64,000 nucleotides of DNA from NCBI GenBank assembly GCA_036322835.1, contig AP027304.1, forward strand, positions 124,001 to 188,000, in the 5' to 3' direction. The notes below the pieces were generated by a model that saw nothing but the letters and a program-made list of their open reading frames with translations, searched no databases and had not been told where the DNA came from. This stretch comes from Tenuifilaceae bacterium CYCD. Its GTDB lineage: Bacteria > Bacteroidota > Bacteroidia > Bacteroidales > Tenuifilaceae. Of this stretch, positions 53,793 through 62,442 are shown piece after piece (within the stretch, counting starts at the first letter, position 1; every line of letters starts with the position of its first letter). The position numbers and the translations under genes were made by a program.

Positions 53793-54137
53793 TTAATAAA
53801 CAGCCTTAATACCAAGATTGTATAGAATACCGGCAACCTTAAACATAGTGCCCGGATATTCAATCAAAACTATGCAATTTTCTTTTGCCAACCTAATCAT
53901 GTCTTCGCTTACTCTTTTGTTTCTCACAAAAACAATAGCCTGTAAATCGGACATTTCTGCAGTACGAACTGCCTGAATATTCGCTAAACCAGTAATTAGC
54001 AGAAGTTTTTCGGTTTTAACCGTAAGCACATCGCTCATTAAATCGGAAGCAAACGCATACTCGATCTCATTGTCTAGGCATTCTTCACAACAAACAACAC
54101 TTCCACCTATGCACCCTACAAGTTCTTTTAATTTCAT
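53793..54137 (-). CDS. DRTGG-domain protein 2, hydrogenase regulatory module
   Basis: The frame opens at 54206, but a -7 element lies at 54184-54191, so I start at ATG 54137 (MKLKELVG; 114 residues). The DRTGG domain has EYAFASDLMSDVL and LQAIVFVRNKRVSEDMI. Unlike the other copy it carries extra cysteines near the start (CIGGSVVCCEECLD), which might bind metal or sense redox state. It is the first gene of the regulatory operon. Confidence 0.8.
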   Translation of the reverse strand: MKLKELVGCIGGSVVCCEECLDNEIEYAFASDLMSDVLTVKTEKLLLITGLANIQAVRTAEMSDLQAIVFVRNKRVSEDMIRLAKENCIVLIEYPGTMFKVAGILYNLGIKAVY

Positions 54138-54183
54138 ATATAAAATATTTCTTTTTGGGAATAATCTGATAAATAATCGAATG

Positions 54184-54213
54184 CAAAAGTAAATAACGTT
54201 ATTCATTTAACAA
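54184..54213 (-). promoter_or_regulatory. Promoter with Rex-like operator before the regulatory module
   Basis: A -7 element TACTTTTG (54184-54191) and an ATTG -33 box (54211-54214) are spaced 19 bases. Between and over them lies ACGTTATTCATTTAACAA (54196-54213), matching 11 of 14 Rex positions, with the same placement as at 50298. Confidence 0.55.
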
Positions 54214-54348
54214 TTGTAAATTTGTTAAATTTTACTTATGTTATCATACTAACAAATAGTGATTTTGTTGCAAAATCGACAAGCATTGTAAGGTAGCAAA
54301 AATATGTTTAAGAACAATACATATTGACTGCTCAAAAAATTAAGTGCA

Positions 54349-54375
54349 AAAAAAGGGGCTAGTGCCCCCTTTTCT
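54349..54375 (-). terminator. Terminator of hydrogenase locus 2
   Basis: GGGGC/GCCCC hairpin with a T run on the minus strand, about 25 bases after the stop of the second HydA gene. Confidence 0.8.
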
Positions 54376-54398
54376 CAACTTATGAATAAAACTACTAT

Positions 54399-56189
54399 CT
54401 AGTAGCGCTGACGCTCTTTATAGTGAGTATGAAGCAACTCATGAGACTTATGACCGTTTGGCTCGTGCAAAAACTCCTTGTAGATAGCAATAACTTCAGG
54501 ATTTTCGTGAGATTTGCGAATCTTCATCCCTGCATCCTCACGATAAATAGCCTCGGCTCGCTTTTGACGAATCTCAGCATTGGTTGGAATTGGTTGCCCT
54601 CCTCCTCCAATACATCCACCGGGACAAGCCATAATCTCAATAAAATGCCAATCTCCTTTACCAGATTTAACCGCATCCATAACCTTTTTGGCATTGGTTA
54701 GACCATGTGCAACCACTGTTTTCAAAACAGCTCCTTCTAAAAACTTCCAATCAGGAGCAGCATTCTCAATCTTAACAGATGCCTCACGAACGCCTTCCAT
54801 TCCACGAACAGGGGTAATGTTCAGGCCATCAAAAGGAACCTCACGGCCAGTTACAACCTCGTAAGCAGTACGCAATGCAGCCTCCATAACACCTCCTGTT
54901 GCACCAAAAATAACAGCAGCACCAGTCGAATCCCCCATTATGCTATCGCAATGCGATTCGGCAAGAGCATTAAACTCAATACCCGCTTGCTTAATCATGA
55001 TTGCTAACTCGCGAGTGGTGAGAACGTAGTCAACATCCTTATATCCACTCGAACGCATCTCTGGTCTATCAGCCTCAAACTTTTTAGCAGTACATGGCAT
55101 TATTGATACAGAAACAACTTTTGCAGGATCTAGATTCCGCTTTTGTGCATAGTATGTTTTTGCTAGCGCACCAAACATTTGCTGAGGAGACTTACATGTA
55201 GATAAATTTTCAAGATACTCTGGGTATGTATGCTCAATGAACTTGATCCATCCTGGCGAACAACTTGTAGCCATAGGCAGCTTTACACTTGTATCCTTAT
55301 CTACAAGTGCTTTCCTAAGCCTTCCTAATAACTCGAAGCCTTCCTCCATAATCGTAAGGTCTGCAGTAAAATCCGTATCAAGCACAGAATCAAACCCTAG
55401 ACGACGAAGCGCTGATACCATTTTGCCAGTAACAATTTCACCAGGCTCAAAGCCTAAGTCTTCCCCAAGGGCAACCCTAACAGCAGGAGCAGTTTGAACC
55501 ACCACATGTTTATCGGGATTATAGATTGCCTCCCATACCTCATCGATATAGTTACGCTCTATTAAAGCGCCGGTTGGACAGCGATTTACACACTGACCAC
55601 AGTTGGTACAAACCACCTCAAACATTGGATTCTCAAAAAATGTGGAAATTTTCATCTTCTCTCCCTTATAGGCAACACCCAATGCACTAACGTGCTGAAG
55701 CTCCTCGCAGGTACGTACACAACGCTGGCAACGAATACACTTGCTATCATCCTTAATGATAGAAGGAGAATAAGCATCCATTTGGTAATTTTTGTGCGGC
55801 ACCAAATCTATAAACATAGGATCTGAAATTTTATATTCCGATGCCAAATTCTGCAATTCACAATTACCATTTTTATAACAAGTTGTACACTTTGCATTAT
55901 GCTCCGAAAGCAAAAGATCTATAATATGCTTACGTGCAGTACGAACCTTAATAGTATTGGTCATAATTTCCATACCTTCAGCAACAGGCATAGCGCATGA
56001 TGCAGGCAAGGTACGGGCTCCCTTCATTTCAACAACACAAACACGGCAGTTACCAGCAATACATAGGTCATCATGGTAACAAAGGGTAGGAATATGAATG
56101 TTAAGCAGCTTGGCAGCCTGTAAAATGGTTGTCCCCTCATCTACTGTTACGGGAATTCCATCTATAATGAGATTTATTTTTTTAGCCAT
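54399..56189 (-). CDS. hydA: [FeFe]-hydrogenase catalytic subunit, locus 2
   Basis: 596 residues with the same domain order as the locus 1 subunit: [2Fe-2S] (GNCRVCVVEMKG), His-Cys site (LSEHNAKCTTCYKNGNC), two [4Fe-4S] sites (CIRCQRCVRTC, CTNCGQCVNRC) and the H-cluster domain. L2 (MPCTAKKFE) and L3 (EIMACPGGCIGGGGQP) are canonical, but L1 reads TSCSPGW where the paralogue has TSCCPGW. The change falls on the second Cys, in other enzymes a ligand of the H-cluster cubane. This may be a subgroup variant. Its partners are the compact HydB and HydC upstream. Confidence 0.94.
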   Translation of the reverse strand: MAKKINLIIDGIPVTVDEGTTILQAAKLLNIHIPTLCYHDDLCIAGNCRVCVVEMKGARTLPASCAMPVAEGMEIMTNTIKVRTARKHIIDLLLSEHNAKCTTCYKNGNCELQNLASEYKISDPMFIDLVPHKNYQMDAYSPSIIKDDSKCIRCQRCVRTCEELQHVSALGVAYKGEKMKISTFFENPMFEVVCTNCGQCVNRCPTGALIERNYIDEVWEAIYNPDKHVVVQTAPAVRVALGEDLGFEPGEIVTGKMVSALRRLGFDSVLDTDFTADLTIMEEGFELLGRLRKALVDKDTSVKLPMATSCSPGWIKFIEHTYPEYLENLSTCKSPQQMFGALAKTYYAQKRNLDPAKVVSVSIMPCTAKKFEADRPEMRSSGYKDVDYVLTTRELAIMIKQAGIEFNALAESHCDSIMGDSTGAAVIFGATGGVMEAALRTAYEVVTGREVPFDGLNITPVRGMEGVREASVKIENAAPDWKFLEGAVLKTVVAHGLTNAKKVMDAVKSGKGDWHFIEIMACPGGCIGGGGQPIPTNAEIRQKRAEAIYREDAGMKIRKSHENPEVIAIYKEFLHEPNGHKSHELLHTHYKERQRY

Positions 56190-56209
56190 TTTTCAAATTT
56201 TTAAGCAAA

Positions 56210-57373
56210 TTAGTAAATCATCTCTTCCTTAAAATTCTCAACTATTGAGAAGAACGAGTTTGCAACACTCTGACCAAGACCGCATTTTGCAGTTATCTTC
56301 ATAGTTTGAGCTAATTTTTGCAATTGCTCAAGGTAAGCAGCATGGCGCTCGCCTTTCTTTACGGCCTCAATTCCAAGTTTTAATTGTTGACAACCAACCC
56401 GACAAGGAGTACATTGACCACAAGACTCTTCCTCAAAGAATTCAAGATAGTTCTTCAATACGTTGTACATGGAACGGGAACTATTGAAAAGCATCATAGA
56501 ACCACCAGTAGGAACGCCTTCGAAACCAATAATGGTATCCTTAAACTTTTTGCGAGGAACGCAGAAGCCAGATGCACCTCCAACTTGAACGGCTTTAGTA
56601 TCGCCATCGCCAAACTCATCAACAAACTGCTCAACAGACATGCCTAACTCCAACTCGTAGATACCAGGTTTAGGAGTATCACCAGATATTGAGAACACCT
56701 TAGAACCACGGGAATCGGCAGTACCAAGTTCTTTGAACTTACGCGCACCATAGCGGAAAATCATAAATGAATAAACCAATGTCTCCACGTTATTAATAAC
56801 GGTAGGTTTTTTACGGAATCCTGAAACAGTTGGATACGGAGGCTTGTTCCGGGGCTCACCACGATCACCTTCCATAGATTCGAATAGCGCACTTTCCTCC
56901 CCACAGATATAAGCACCACTACCCATTATTATCTTAATTTTGAAATTGACACCTATTTCATTTATAACCTTATGAAATGCATCAAGTTGCTTTTCCAATT
57001 CAGGAAGCAAAAAACGATATTCCCCGCGCAAATACAAAAATCCCTCTTTAGCATTGATAACCTTAGCACAAATGGCCATTCCACCAAAAACCTTCTGAGG
57101 AACTTTAAATAAAATTTCGCGATCCTTAAATGTTCCAGGCTCTCCTTCATCTGCATTACACACAATATACTTATCGGGATCGGCCTGTTCGCTTGTGAAT
57201 TTCCATTTAAGTGCAGTAGGGAAACCAGCACCACCACGACCTTTTAAGCCGGATTCAAGAAGTTCATTAATAATATCATCATTAGCACGTTGATAGGTCG
57301 ATTTTAGAATATCCTTTAGGTTACAATCCTGATCGAAGATAAGGTCAACGCGACGTAAAAAGTTATTTGACAT
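56210..57373 (-). CDS. hydB: NAD-linked [FeFe]-hydrogenase flavin subunit, short form, locus 2
   Basis: 387 residues, only the NuoF core: GLKGRGGAGFPTALKWKF, VCNADEGEPGTFKDRE and the [4Fe-4S] ligands ESCGQCTPCRVG with CGLGQ. Both the N-terminal [2Fe-2S] domain and the C-terminal 2x[4Fe-4S] ferredoxin of the locus 1 subunit are missing. Electron routing must therefore differ; a simpler NADH-dependent, non-bifurcating enzyme is possible but unproven. It lies between the HydC and HydA genes with gaps of about 20 bases. Confidence 0.94.
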   Translation of the reverse strand: MSNNFLRRVDLIFDQDCNLKDILKSTYQRANDDIINELLESGLKGRGGAGFPTALKWKFTSEQADPDKYIVCNADEGEPGTFKDREILFKVPQKVFGGMAICAKVINAKEGFLYLRGEYRFLLPELEKQLDAFHKVINEIGVNFKIKIIMGSGAYICGEESALFESMEGDRGEPRNKPPYPTVSGFRKKPTVINNVETLVYSFMIFRYGARKFKELGTADSRGSKVFSISGDTPKPGIYELELGMSVEQFVDEFGDGDTKAVQVGGASGFCVPRKKFKDTIIGFEGVPTGGSMMLFNSSRSMYNVLKNYLEFFEEESCGQCTPCRVGCQQLKLGIEAVKKGERHAAYLEQLQKLAQTMKITAKCGLGQSVANSFFSIVENFKEEMIY

Positions 57374-57391
57374 GGTATAATCTCCTATACT

Positions 57392-57856
57392 TTACTTTAT
57401 CATGTATTCATTAATAATTTCTCGAACCTTCTCGGGTGTTAACTCGGTATAAGCCTCATCGTTAACAAGCATTGCAGGCCCCTTGTGACACCATCCTAGG
57501 CAGTTCGTTTCGAGTAAGGAAAATTTTCGATTCTGAGTAGTTTCACCAATCTTAATTTTCAAAATATCCTCTAACTCTTGTATAATTAAATTCTTTCCCT
57601 TCATTGCGCAGGATATAGTCCTACAAACTCTGATTACATATTTTCCACGAGGCTGAGTATCGAGAAAACTATAAAACGTAGCTGTTCCGTAAACCTTTGC
57701 CGCAGAAATGTCCAATTCCCGAGCTATCTCGGTCATTGCCTCGCTTGAAATGTAGCGCTCCTCTTGCACAACGCCTTGAAGAATGGGGATCAAACTCTCC
57801 CTTACTCTTCCATGCTTATCAGCAAGTTTTTTTACCAATTCTTTAGTTTCCGTCAT
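57392..57856 (-). CDS. hydC: NAD-linked [FeFe]-hydrogenase subunit, NuoE-like, locus 2
   Basis: 154 residues of the NuoE/HndA [2Fe-2S] family. Ligands lie in VCRTISCAMKG and NCLGWCHKGP, and KVYGTATFYSFL is the family signature. It is the first gene of the second hydrogenase operon, behind two Rex-type sites. The low similarity to the locus 1 copy fits an independent complex rather than a recent duplicate. Confidence 0.95.
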   Translation of the reverse strand: MTETKELVKKLADKHGRVRESLIPILQGVVQEERYISSEAMTEIARELDISAAKVYGTATFYSFLDTQPRGKYVIRVCRTISCAMKGKNLIIQELEDILKIKIGETTQNRKFSLLETNCLGWCHKGPAMLVNDEAYTELTPEKVREIINEYMIK

Positions 57857-57880
57857 AATTCAATTTTTTAAAAACAACTT

Positions 57881-57915
57881 TTGTTATTTTATTAACACTG
57901 TTACATTGTTAACAA
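57881..57915 (-). promoter_or_regulatory. Two adjoining Rex-type operators before hydrogenase locus 2
   Basis: TTGTTATTTTATTAACAC (57881-57898) and CTGTTACATTGTTAACAA (57898-57915) each match 12 of 14 positions of TTGTTAAnnnnTTAACAA and share one base. They lie 25-59 bases before the hydC start. I could not place a clear TAnnTTTG element. The rest of 57857-58161 shows nothing but this and the peptidase terminator. Confidence 0.65.
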
Positions 57916-58114
57916 ATCAATTATTTATAACAAATTGATTTTCTTGCATAAATATAATAACAAGTTTGAATTAACAAAGTGATTAATGTCAGTTTTTAAT
58001 GCAGATTTAAGACCAAAACTTCAATTTAGAAACATTCAAATCAGTTTATACAAATAAGTGTAAGTTAGGGGCACACTTTAATAGCATGAGAACCTTGATA
58101 TCTGAAATATACAA

Positions 58115-58142
58115 TAAAAAAGCCCAACCAATGGTTGGGCTT
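58115..58142 (-). terminator. Terminator of the maf/S46 peptidase operon
   Basis: AAGCCCAACC/GGTTGGGCTT stem followed by a T run on the minus strand, 20 bases after the peptidase stop. Confidence 0.88.
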
Positions 58143-58161
58143 AAATATTACCTCGAAAAGT

Positions 58162-60324
58162 TTATTGAATAACAGTCATCTCATTTATCAGATTTTCAGC
58201 CCCAGCATACCTATCGATCACAAATAATGCATACCGAATATCTAGCGCAATATTACGGCAAAAGTTGGGATCGAACATCACGTCGCTCATGGTACTCTCC
58301 CAGCAACGATCGAAGTTTATACCAATTAGGTAACCATTAGCATCGAGTACCGGACTGCCGGAGTTCCCCCCTGTAGTATGATTTGTTGCAATAAATGCAA
58401 CGGGAACGGTACCATTTACACCATACCGCCCAAAATCTTTTTTATTGTATAAATCAATCAATTTTTGTGGAGGCCTATAATCAGGAATATCGGTTTGGGT
58501 CGATTTTTCCATAATTCCATCAATTGTGGTATAGTAACTATAGACAACACCATCCTTTGGCTCAAAACCTTCTACTTTTCCATAGGTGAATCGCAAGGTT
58601 GAATTAGCATCAGGGAAAAAGTGCTTATCTGCCTCCATCTTCATTAAACCGTTAACATAAGATCGATACATAATATCTAGGCTATCGTTGATCTCAAAAT
58701 ATCGGTCTTTAACTTTATCGTTGTATAGATTCTCGAATTGCGAATAAATACTATAAATATTATCCGCCTGAAAAAGACGCGCATTTGTGCTGTCTAATCC
58801 GCTAAGCAAGGTAAATACCCTTAAACTATCAGAAAAAATTGTTTGGCTGTATACATCGCCAGCCATCTGCATCCAATTCCCCTTATAGTTCTTATAAAGT
58901 TTTTCGAGAAAATCGGGCTGATAATTCACAGGAACTTGCTCATAGTATGACTTCATCATTGCTGCAAAAACCTCAACATCTACTTTAGCCTCAAAATCTT
59001 TATAAAATCTATTTGCATAATTGACTAAGTTCATTTTTGCAGCTTCGAATTTTGCAGTATCGCGCGAAACCTCAATAGCTTCCGATATAGCCCGGTCGAA
59101 ACGGGAGGCAAAATTGATTAACTCTACAGCATATACCGCCTCATTCCGATAATCAGCAACCAACGATAATGGGGTTAATTCCCCGTAAAGTCTTTTAAAA
59201 TTTGGCAATAAATTTCCGTATTGTTTTTTTAGTTCTGCAGATTTATCGACCCATGCTGAATACATATTTTCTAACTCTCGCTTTTTGGAAACAGCATCTA
59301 GCCTTCGCAAGCCAATAGTTTCGCCAATCCATTTTTTCCAAGCATTGGCAACGCTAGCGTGCTTACTTGCATACTTAATACGAATAGTATCATTGGAAGC
59401 CATATAATTATTAAAGATAGAAAGTCGGGTATTCCTCAAGTTTATCTTATGAGGATTAGTCTGATTGATCAGCAACTCAACAGCATCCGAAGTTAGAAAC
59501 TGCTGGGTTCTGCCAGGAAATCCATAGACCAAGGTAAAATCACCCTCCTTAACGCCCTTCATGGATATTGGAAGAAATTTCTTAGGTTTATAGGGTACAT
59601 TATCCGGCGAATAAACTGCAGGCTTGTTATTTTTATCGGCGTATATTCTGAAAAGGGAAAAATCGCCTGTATGACGGGGCCATACCCAATTATCGGTATC
59701 GCCTCCAAACTTGCCTATTGACTCAGGAGGAGCACCCACTAGGCGAACATCACTAAACTCCTCGTAAAGAAATAGGTAATACTCATTACCATAATACATC
59801 GGACGAATAACAGATTTATATCCAACACCCTCAACCTCAACCTTGGCTGAAATAGCCTTTATGTTATCATTGATAATCTTTTGGCGATCAACATCGACCA
59901 TATCACTATTCACACCATTAAGCACCTGCGCTGTAACATCCTCCATCCGAACAAGAAAGCGGACTGTTAATCCAGGATTGGAAAGTTCCTCCTGCTTGCT
60001 CATAGCCCAAAAACCGTTGGTTAAGTAATCATGCTCAACCGATGAGTGTTGCTGAATGCTTGAAAATCCACAATGATGGTTAGTAATGATTAACCCTTCA
60101 GGCGAAATAAGTTCAGCTGTACAACCTCCACCAAATTGCACAATTGCATCTTTGAGGCTTGACCGATTAACACTATAAACATCCTCTGCAGTCAACTTAA
60201 AGCCCATCTTTTGCATTTGGTCTATATTCTTACCAATAAGCATTGGAAGCCACATTCCCTCATCGGCAAAAGAATTAATGGCGACAACCGCCATAAGCAA
60301 AAAAGTAGAAACAATCTTTCTCAT
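58162..60324 (-). CDS. S46 family dipeptidyl-peptidase, DPP11-like
   Basis: 720 residues with a signal peptide (LLMAVVAINSFAD). It is a chymotrypsin-like periplasmic exopeptidase with a helical cap. The catalytic His lies in ITNHHCGF (about 84) and Ser655 in GGNSGSPVLD. Arg673 in GINFDRCW is the residue that gives Porphyromonas DPP11 its preference for Asp/Glu at P1 (DPP7 has Gly there), so acidic dipeptides are the likely products. This fits amino-acid or peptide fermentation. It is the last gene of the operon beginning at 63219. Confidence 0.93.
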   Translation of the reverse strand: MRKIVSTFLLMAVVAINSFADEGMWLPMLIGKNIDQMQKMGFKLTAEDVYSVNRSSLKDAIVQFGGGCTAELISPEGLIITNHHCGFSSIQQHSSVEHDYLTNGFWAMSKQEELSNPGLTVRFLVRMEDVTAQVLNGVNSDMVDVDRQKIINDNIKAISAKVEVEGVGYKSVIRPMYYGNEYYLFLYEEFSDVRLVGAPPESIGKFGGDTDNWVWPRHTGDFSLFRIYADKNNKPAVYSPDNVPYKPKKFLPISMKGVKEGDFTLVYGFPGRTQQFLTSDAVELLINQTNPHKINLRNTRLSIFNNYMASNDTIRIKYASKHASVANAWKKWIGETIGLRRLDAVSKKRELENMYSAWVDKSAELKKQYGNLLPNFKRLYGELTPLSLVADYRNEAVYAVELINFASRFDRAISEAIEVSRDTAKFEAAKMNLVNYANRFYKDFEAKVDVEVFAAMMKSYYEQVPVNYQPDFLEKLYKNYKGNWMQMAGDVYSQTIFSDSLRVFTLLSGLDSTNARLFQADNIYSIYSQFENLYNDKVKDRYFEINDSLDIMYRSYVNGLMKMEADKHFFPDANSTLRFTYGKVEGFEPKDGVVYSYYTTIDGIMEKSTQTDIPDYRPPQKLIDLYNKKDFGRYGVNGTVPVAFIATNHTTGGNSGSPVLDANGYLIGINFDRCWESTMSDVMFDPNFCRNIALDIRYALFVIDRYAGAENLINEMTVIQ

Positions 60325-60338
60325 GCTCTGTATTTTAA

Positions 60339-60932
60339 TTATTTCAAAAATTTAATCAATTCATTATGCAAACGTTGAACGGGCAGCCCCATTACATTAA
60401 AATACGAACCCTCAATTTTTTCAATCCCCACAAATCCAATCCATTCCTGTATCCCATAAGCTCCGGCCTTATCGTAAGGGCTATACCTATTTACATAGTA
60501 GTTAATTTCATCGTCAGTAATATTGCGGAAATACACATCGGTTTGTGAACTAAAACACATAGATTTTGATTTTACTGATAAGCAAACTCCTGTTATCACT
60601 GTATGTTTATTTCCAGATAACTGTTGAAGAATTTTAAACGCATCACTATAATCAAAAGGTTTCCCAAGAATAGCTCCATCGCAAATTACAATAGTATCGC
60701 AGGTAATAAGAATTATATCGTTGGTTAGCCGATCGGTAAAAAAAGAAGCCTTATGCTTGGCTAAATACATTGGAACCTGATCAACTGACAAATCACTGGG
60801 ATACGATTCGTTATCATGATTAGTTTGCCAAACCTCAAAATCAACATCAAGACCTTTAAGCAATTCCTGTCTTCGAGGTGAATTTGAAGCAAGAACCAAC
60901 CGTTTACCTTTTAGTATATCGTTTAATAACAT
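60339..60932 (-). CDS. maf: Maf-like nucleotide pyrophosphatase
   Basis: I start at ATG 60932, 2 bases after the upstream stop; the TTG at 60950 would overlap it. 197 residues. The Maf signature LVLASNSPRRQELLKGL lies at the N-terminus, with ITCDTIVICDG and the C-terminal KAGAYGIQE. Maf proteins hydrolyse non-canonical NTPs such as dTTP/UTP or modified forms. The operon position between a prenyltransferase and an S46 peptidase gives no extra hint. Confidence 0.94.
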   Translation of the reverse strand: MLLNDILKGKRLVLASNSPRRQELLKGLDVDFEVWQTNHDNESYPSDLSVDQVPMYLAKHKASFFTDRLTNDIILITCDTIVICDGAILGKPFDYSDAFKILQQLSGNKHTVITGVCLSVKSKSMCFSSQTDVYFRNITDDEINYYVNRYSPYDKAGAYGIQEWIGFVGIEKIEGSYFNVMGLPVQRLHNELIKFLK

Positions 60933-60934
60933 CG

Positions 60935-61897
60935 TTATAGTATCAACCAACGGAAAACCAAAGTATAAAGTAAACCAAAAAGCATTACATACTTACACAG
61001 CCGACTAGCCTTATGATAATCGGATTTGTTTTGAGCCAATAGCAACATCACAAAAAGTGCAAAAATTGGAATCAATATAAAAACAATGAAGTACGTAAAG
61101 GTATAGTAATCAAATCTTCCGGAAGGAAGAAATCGCATATAGCTGGCAAAGAGGTATATCAGAATAATAAGAGTGATCATCAAAACAGATGATGCTACTA
61201 TTTTTGAAACTTTTATTCCGAAATGAACAGGTAAAGTATTGCGACCATATACTGTATCCCCCTCAAAATCCTCTATATCCTTAACTATTTCGCGAACAAA
61301 CGTAAGGAGAAAAGCAAAAAGTGCATACCCGCCAACCCAGTATACCATTGTATAAAGTTTTAACTGGTATATTGCAATTACTTCCCAATACGTAGCAAAA
61401 AGGGGGTACTCAAATATAAGCGGAATCAAAGGAACAAGTCCAGTTAATATAGCAACCAGAATATTTCCAATTAATAGTTGCCGTTTATACGTGGTTGAAT
61501 AAAACCATAAAATGCCCGTAGTCAAAACAAATAAAAGCGAAAAAATAGGTTTTCCAACTCTTATAGCAACAATTAACCCCAATAAAATTCCCAGAATACT
61601 CAGAATTAAGTGAACCGCAATGGCCATTCTTCGACTCACAGACTTTCCAACAACTACTTTTTGAGGTCGATTTACCAAATCGGTACGAGTATCGAAATAA
61701 TCATTTATTACGTAACCCGCTGCCGTTATGAAAACTGTAGCCAAAACGAGCATTGCAAAGGACAACAAGCCCAGTTGCAACTCAAAGCCAAAACTTTGAA
61801 GTATAGGCTGCATAATAAAATACCTTACAAGAAACATTGTTGCTGCAACAATCAGCAAATTCTTGTACCGAACCAATTGAAGTATTTCCATAAACAA
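60935..61897 (-). CDS. UbiA-family prenyltransferase (GGGP geranylgeranyltransferase-like)
   Basis: 320 residues with eight to nine membrane segments. The two Asp-rich prenyl-diphosphate motifs are present: NDYFDTRTDLVNRP (about 65-78) and DIEDFEGDTVYGRNTLPV. This resembles the Bacteroidota proteins annotated as geranylgeranylglycerol-phosphate geranylgeranyltransferase rather than MenA or heme O synthase. The actual acceptor is unproven. It lies 10 bases after the KdsC-like gene. Confidence 0.85.
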   Translation of the reverse strand: MFMEILQLVRYKNLLIVAATMFLVRYFIMQPILQSFGFELQLGLLSFAMLVLATVFITAAGYVINDYFDTRTDLVNRPQKVVVGKSVSRRMAIAVHLILSILGILLGLIVAIRVGKPIFSLLFVLTTGILWFYSTTYKRQLLIGNILVAILTGLVPLIPLIFEYPLFATYWEVIAIYQLKLYTMVYWVGGYALFAFLLTFVREIVKDIEDFEGDTVYGRNTLPVHFGIKVSKIVASSVLMITLIILIYLFASYMRFLPSGRFDYYTFTYFIVFILIPIFALFVMLLLAQNKSDYHKASRLCKYVMLFGLLYTLVFRWLIL

Positions 61898-61907
61898 TCT
61901 GGATTAA

Positions 61908-62432
61908 CTACTGTAAACCGTTAGACGATGGCCCCCACTTTCCGTTTAATCGGAGCACTTGTTCTATAACATCTCTAACACAGCCCTTCCCCCCTGCATA
62001 GGATGAAATATAAGCAGAAATCTGTTTAATCTCAGGAGCCGCATCTAAAGGGCAAGTTGGTATGCCAACTTTTTTTAATGCCTCGTAATCGGGCAAATCA
62101 TCTCCCATATATAAAATCTGCGAGAACTCAATTCCATACTTGAACCTAAAATCCTCCAAGGCCTCAATTTTATCGGTTGCACCTAAATATATATCGGTAA
62201 CACCGAGTCCTTTGAAACGCTCCCTAACTGCTTCGGACTTTCCTCCGGAAATAATAGCAATAGGAAACCCTCGCTCAACAGCAACATGAACAGCATAACC
62301 ATCGCGAGTATTTGATGTTCGCATAAGTTCGCCCGAGGGGTGAAGAAGAACTGTGCCATCGGTAAATACTCCATCAACGTCAAATACAAAGGCCTTAACA
62401 TCGGCAAGGAGTTCTTTGAAATTTTTCTTCAT
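61908..62432 (-). CDS. kdsC: KdsC-like HAD phosphatase (KDO-8-phosphate phosphatase)
   Basis: 174 residues, a capless C0-type HAD phosphatase that normally works as a tetramer on KDO-8-phosphate in LPS core synthesis. Motif I is FVFDVDGVFTDGT, motif II IISGGKS and motif III YMGDDLPDYEALKKVG. The C-terminal GGKGCVRDVIEQVLRLNGKW is typical. No kdsA or kdsB is in the window. Its neighbours DUF2520, UbiA-like and Maf form a compact operon. Confidence 0.92.
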   Translation of the reverse strand: MKKNFKELLADVKAFVFDVDGVFTDGTVLLHPSGELMRTSNTRDGYAVHVAVERGFPIAIISGGKSEAVRERFKGLGVTDIYLGATDKIEALEDFRFKYGIEFSQILYMGDDLPDYEALKKVGIPTCPLDAAPEIKQISAYISSYAGGKGCVRDVIEQVLRLNGKWGPSSNGLQ

Positions 62433-62442
62433 GAGATAAAGG

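Noticed and set aside
54238-54255. Further Rex-like match ATGTTATCATACTAACAA
   Set aside because: 11 of 14 positions but about 50 bases upstream of the -7 element in AT-rich DNA; chance is a sufficient explanation.
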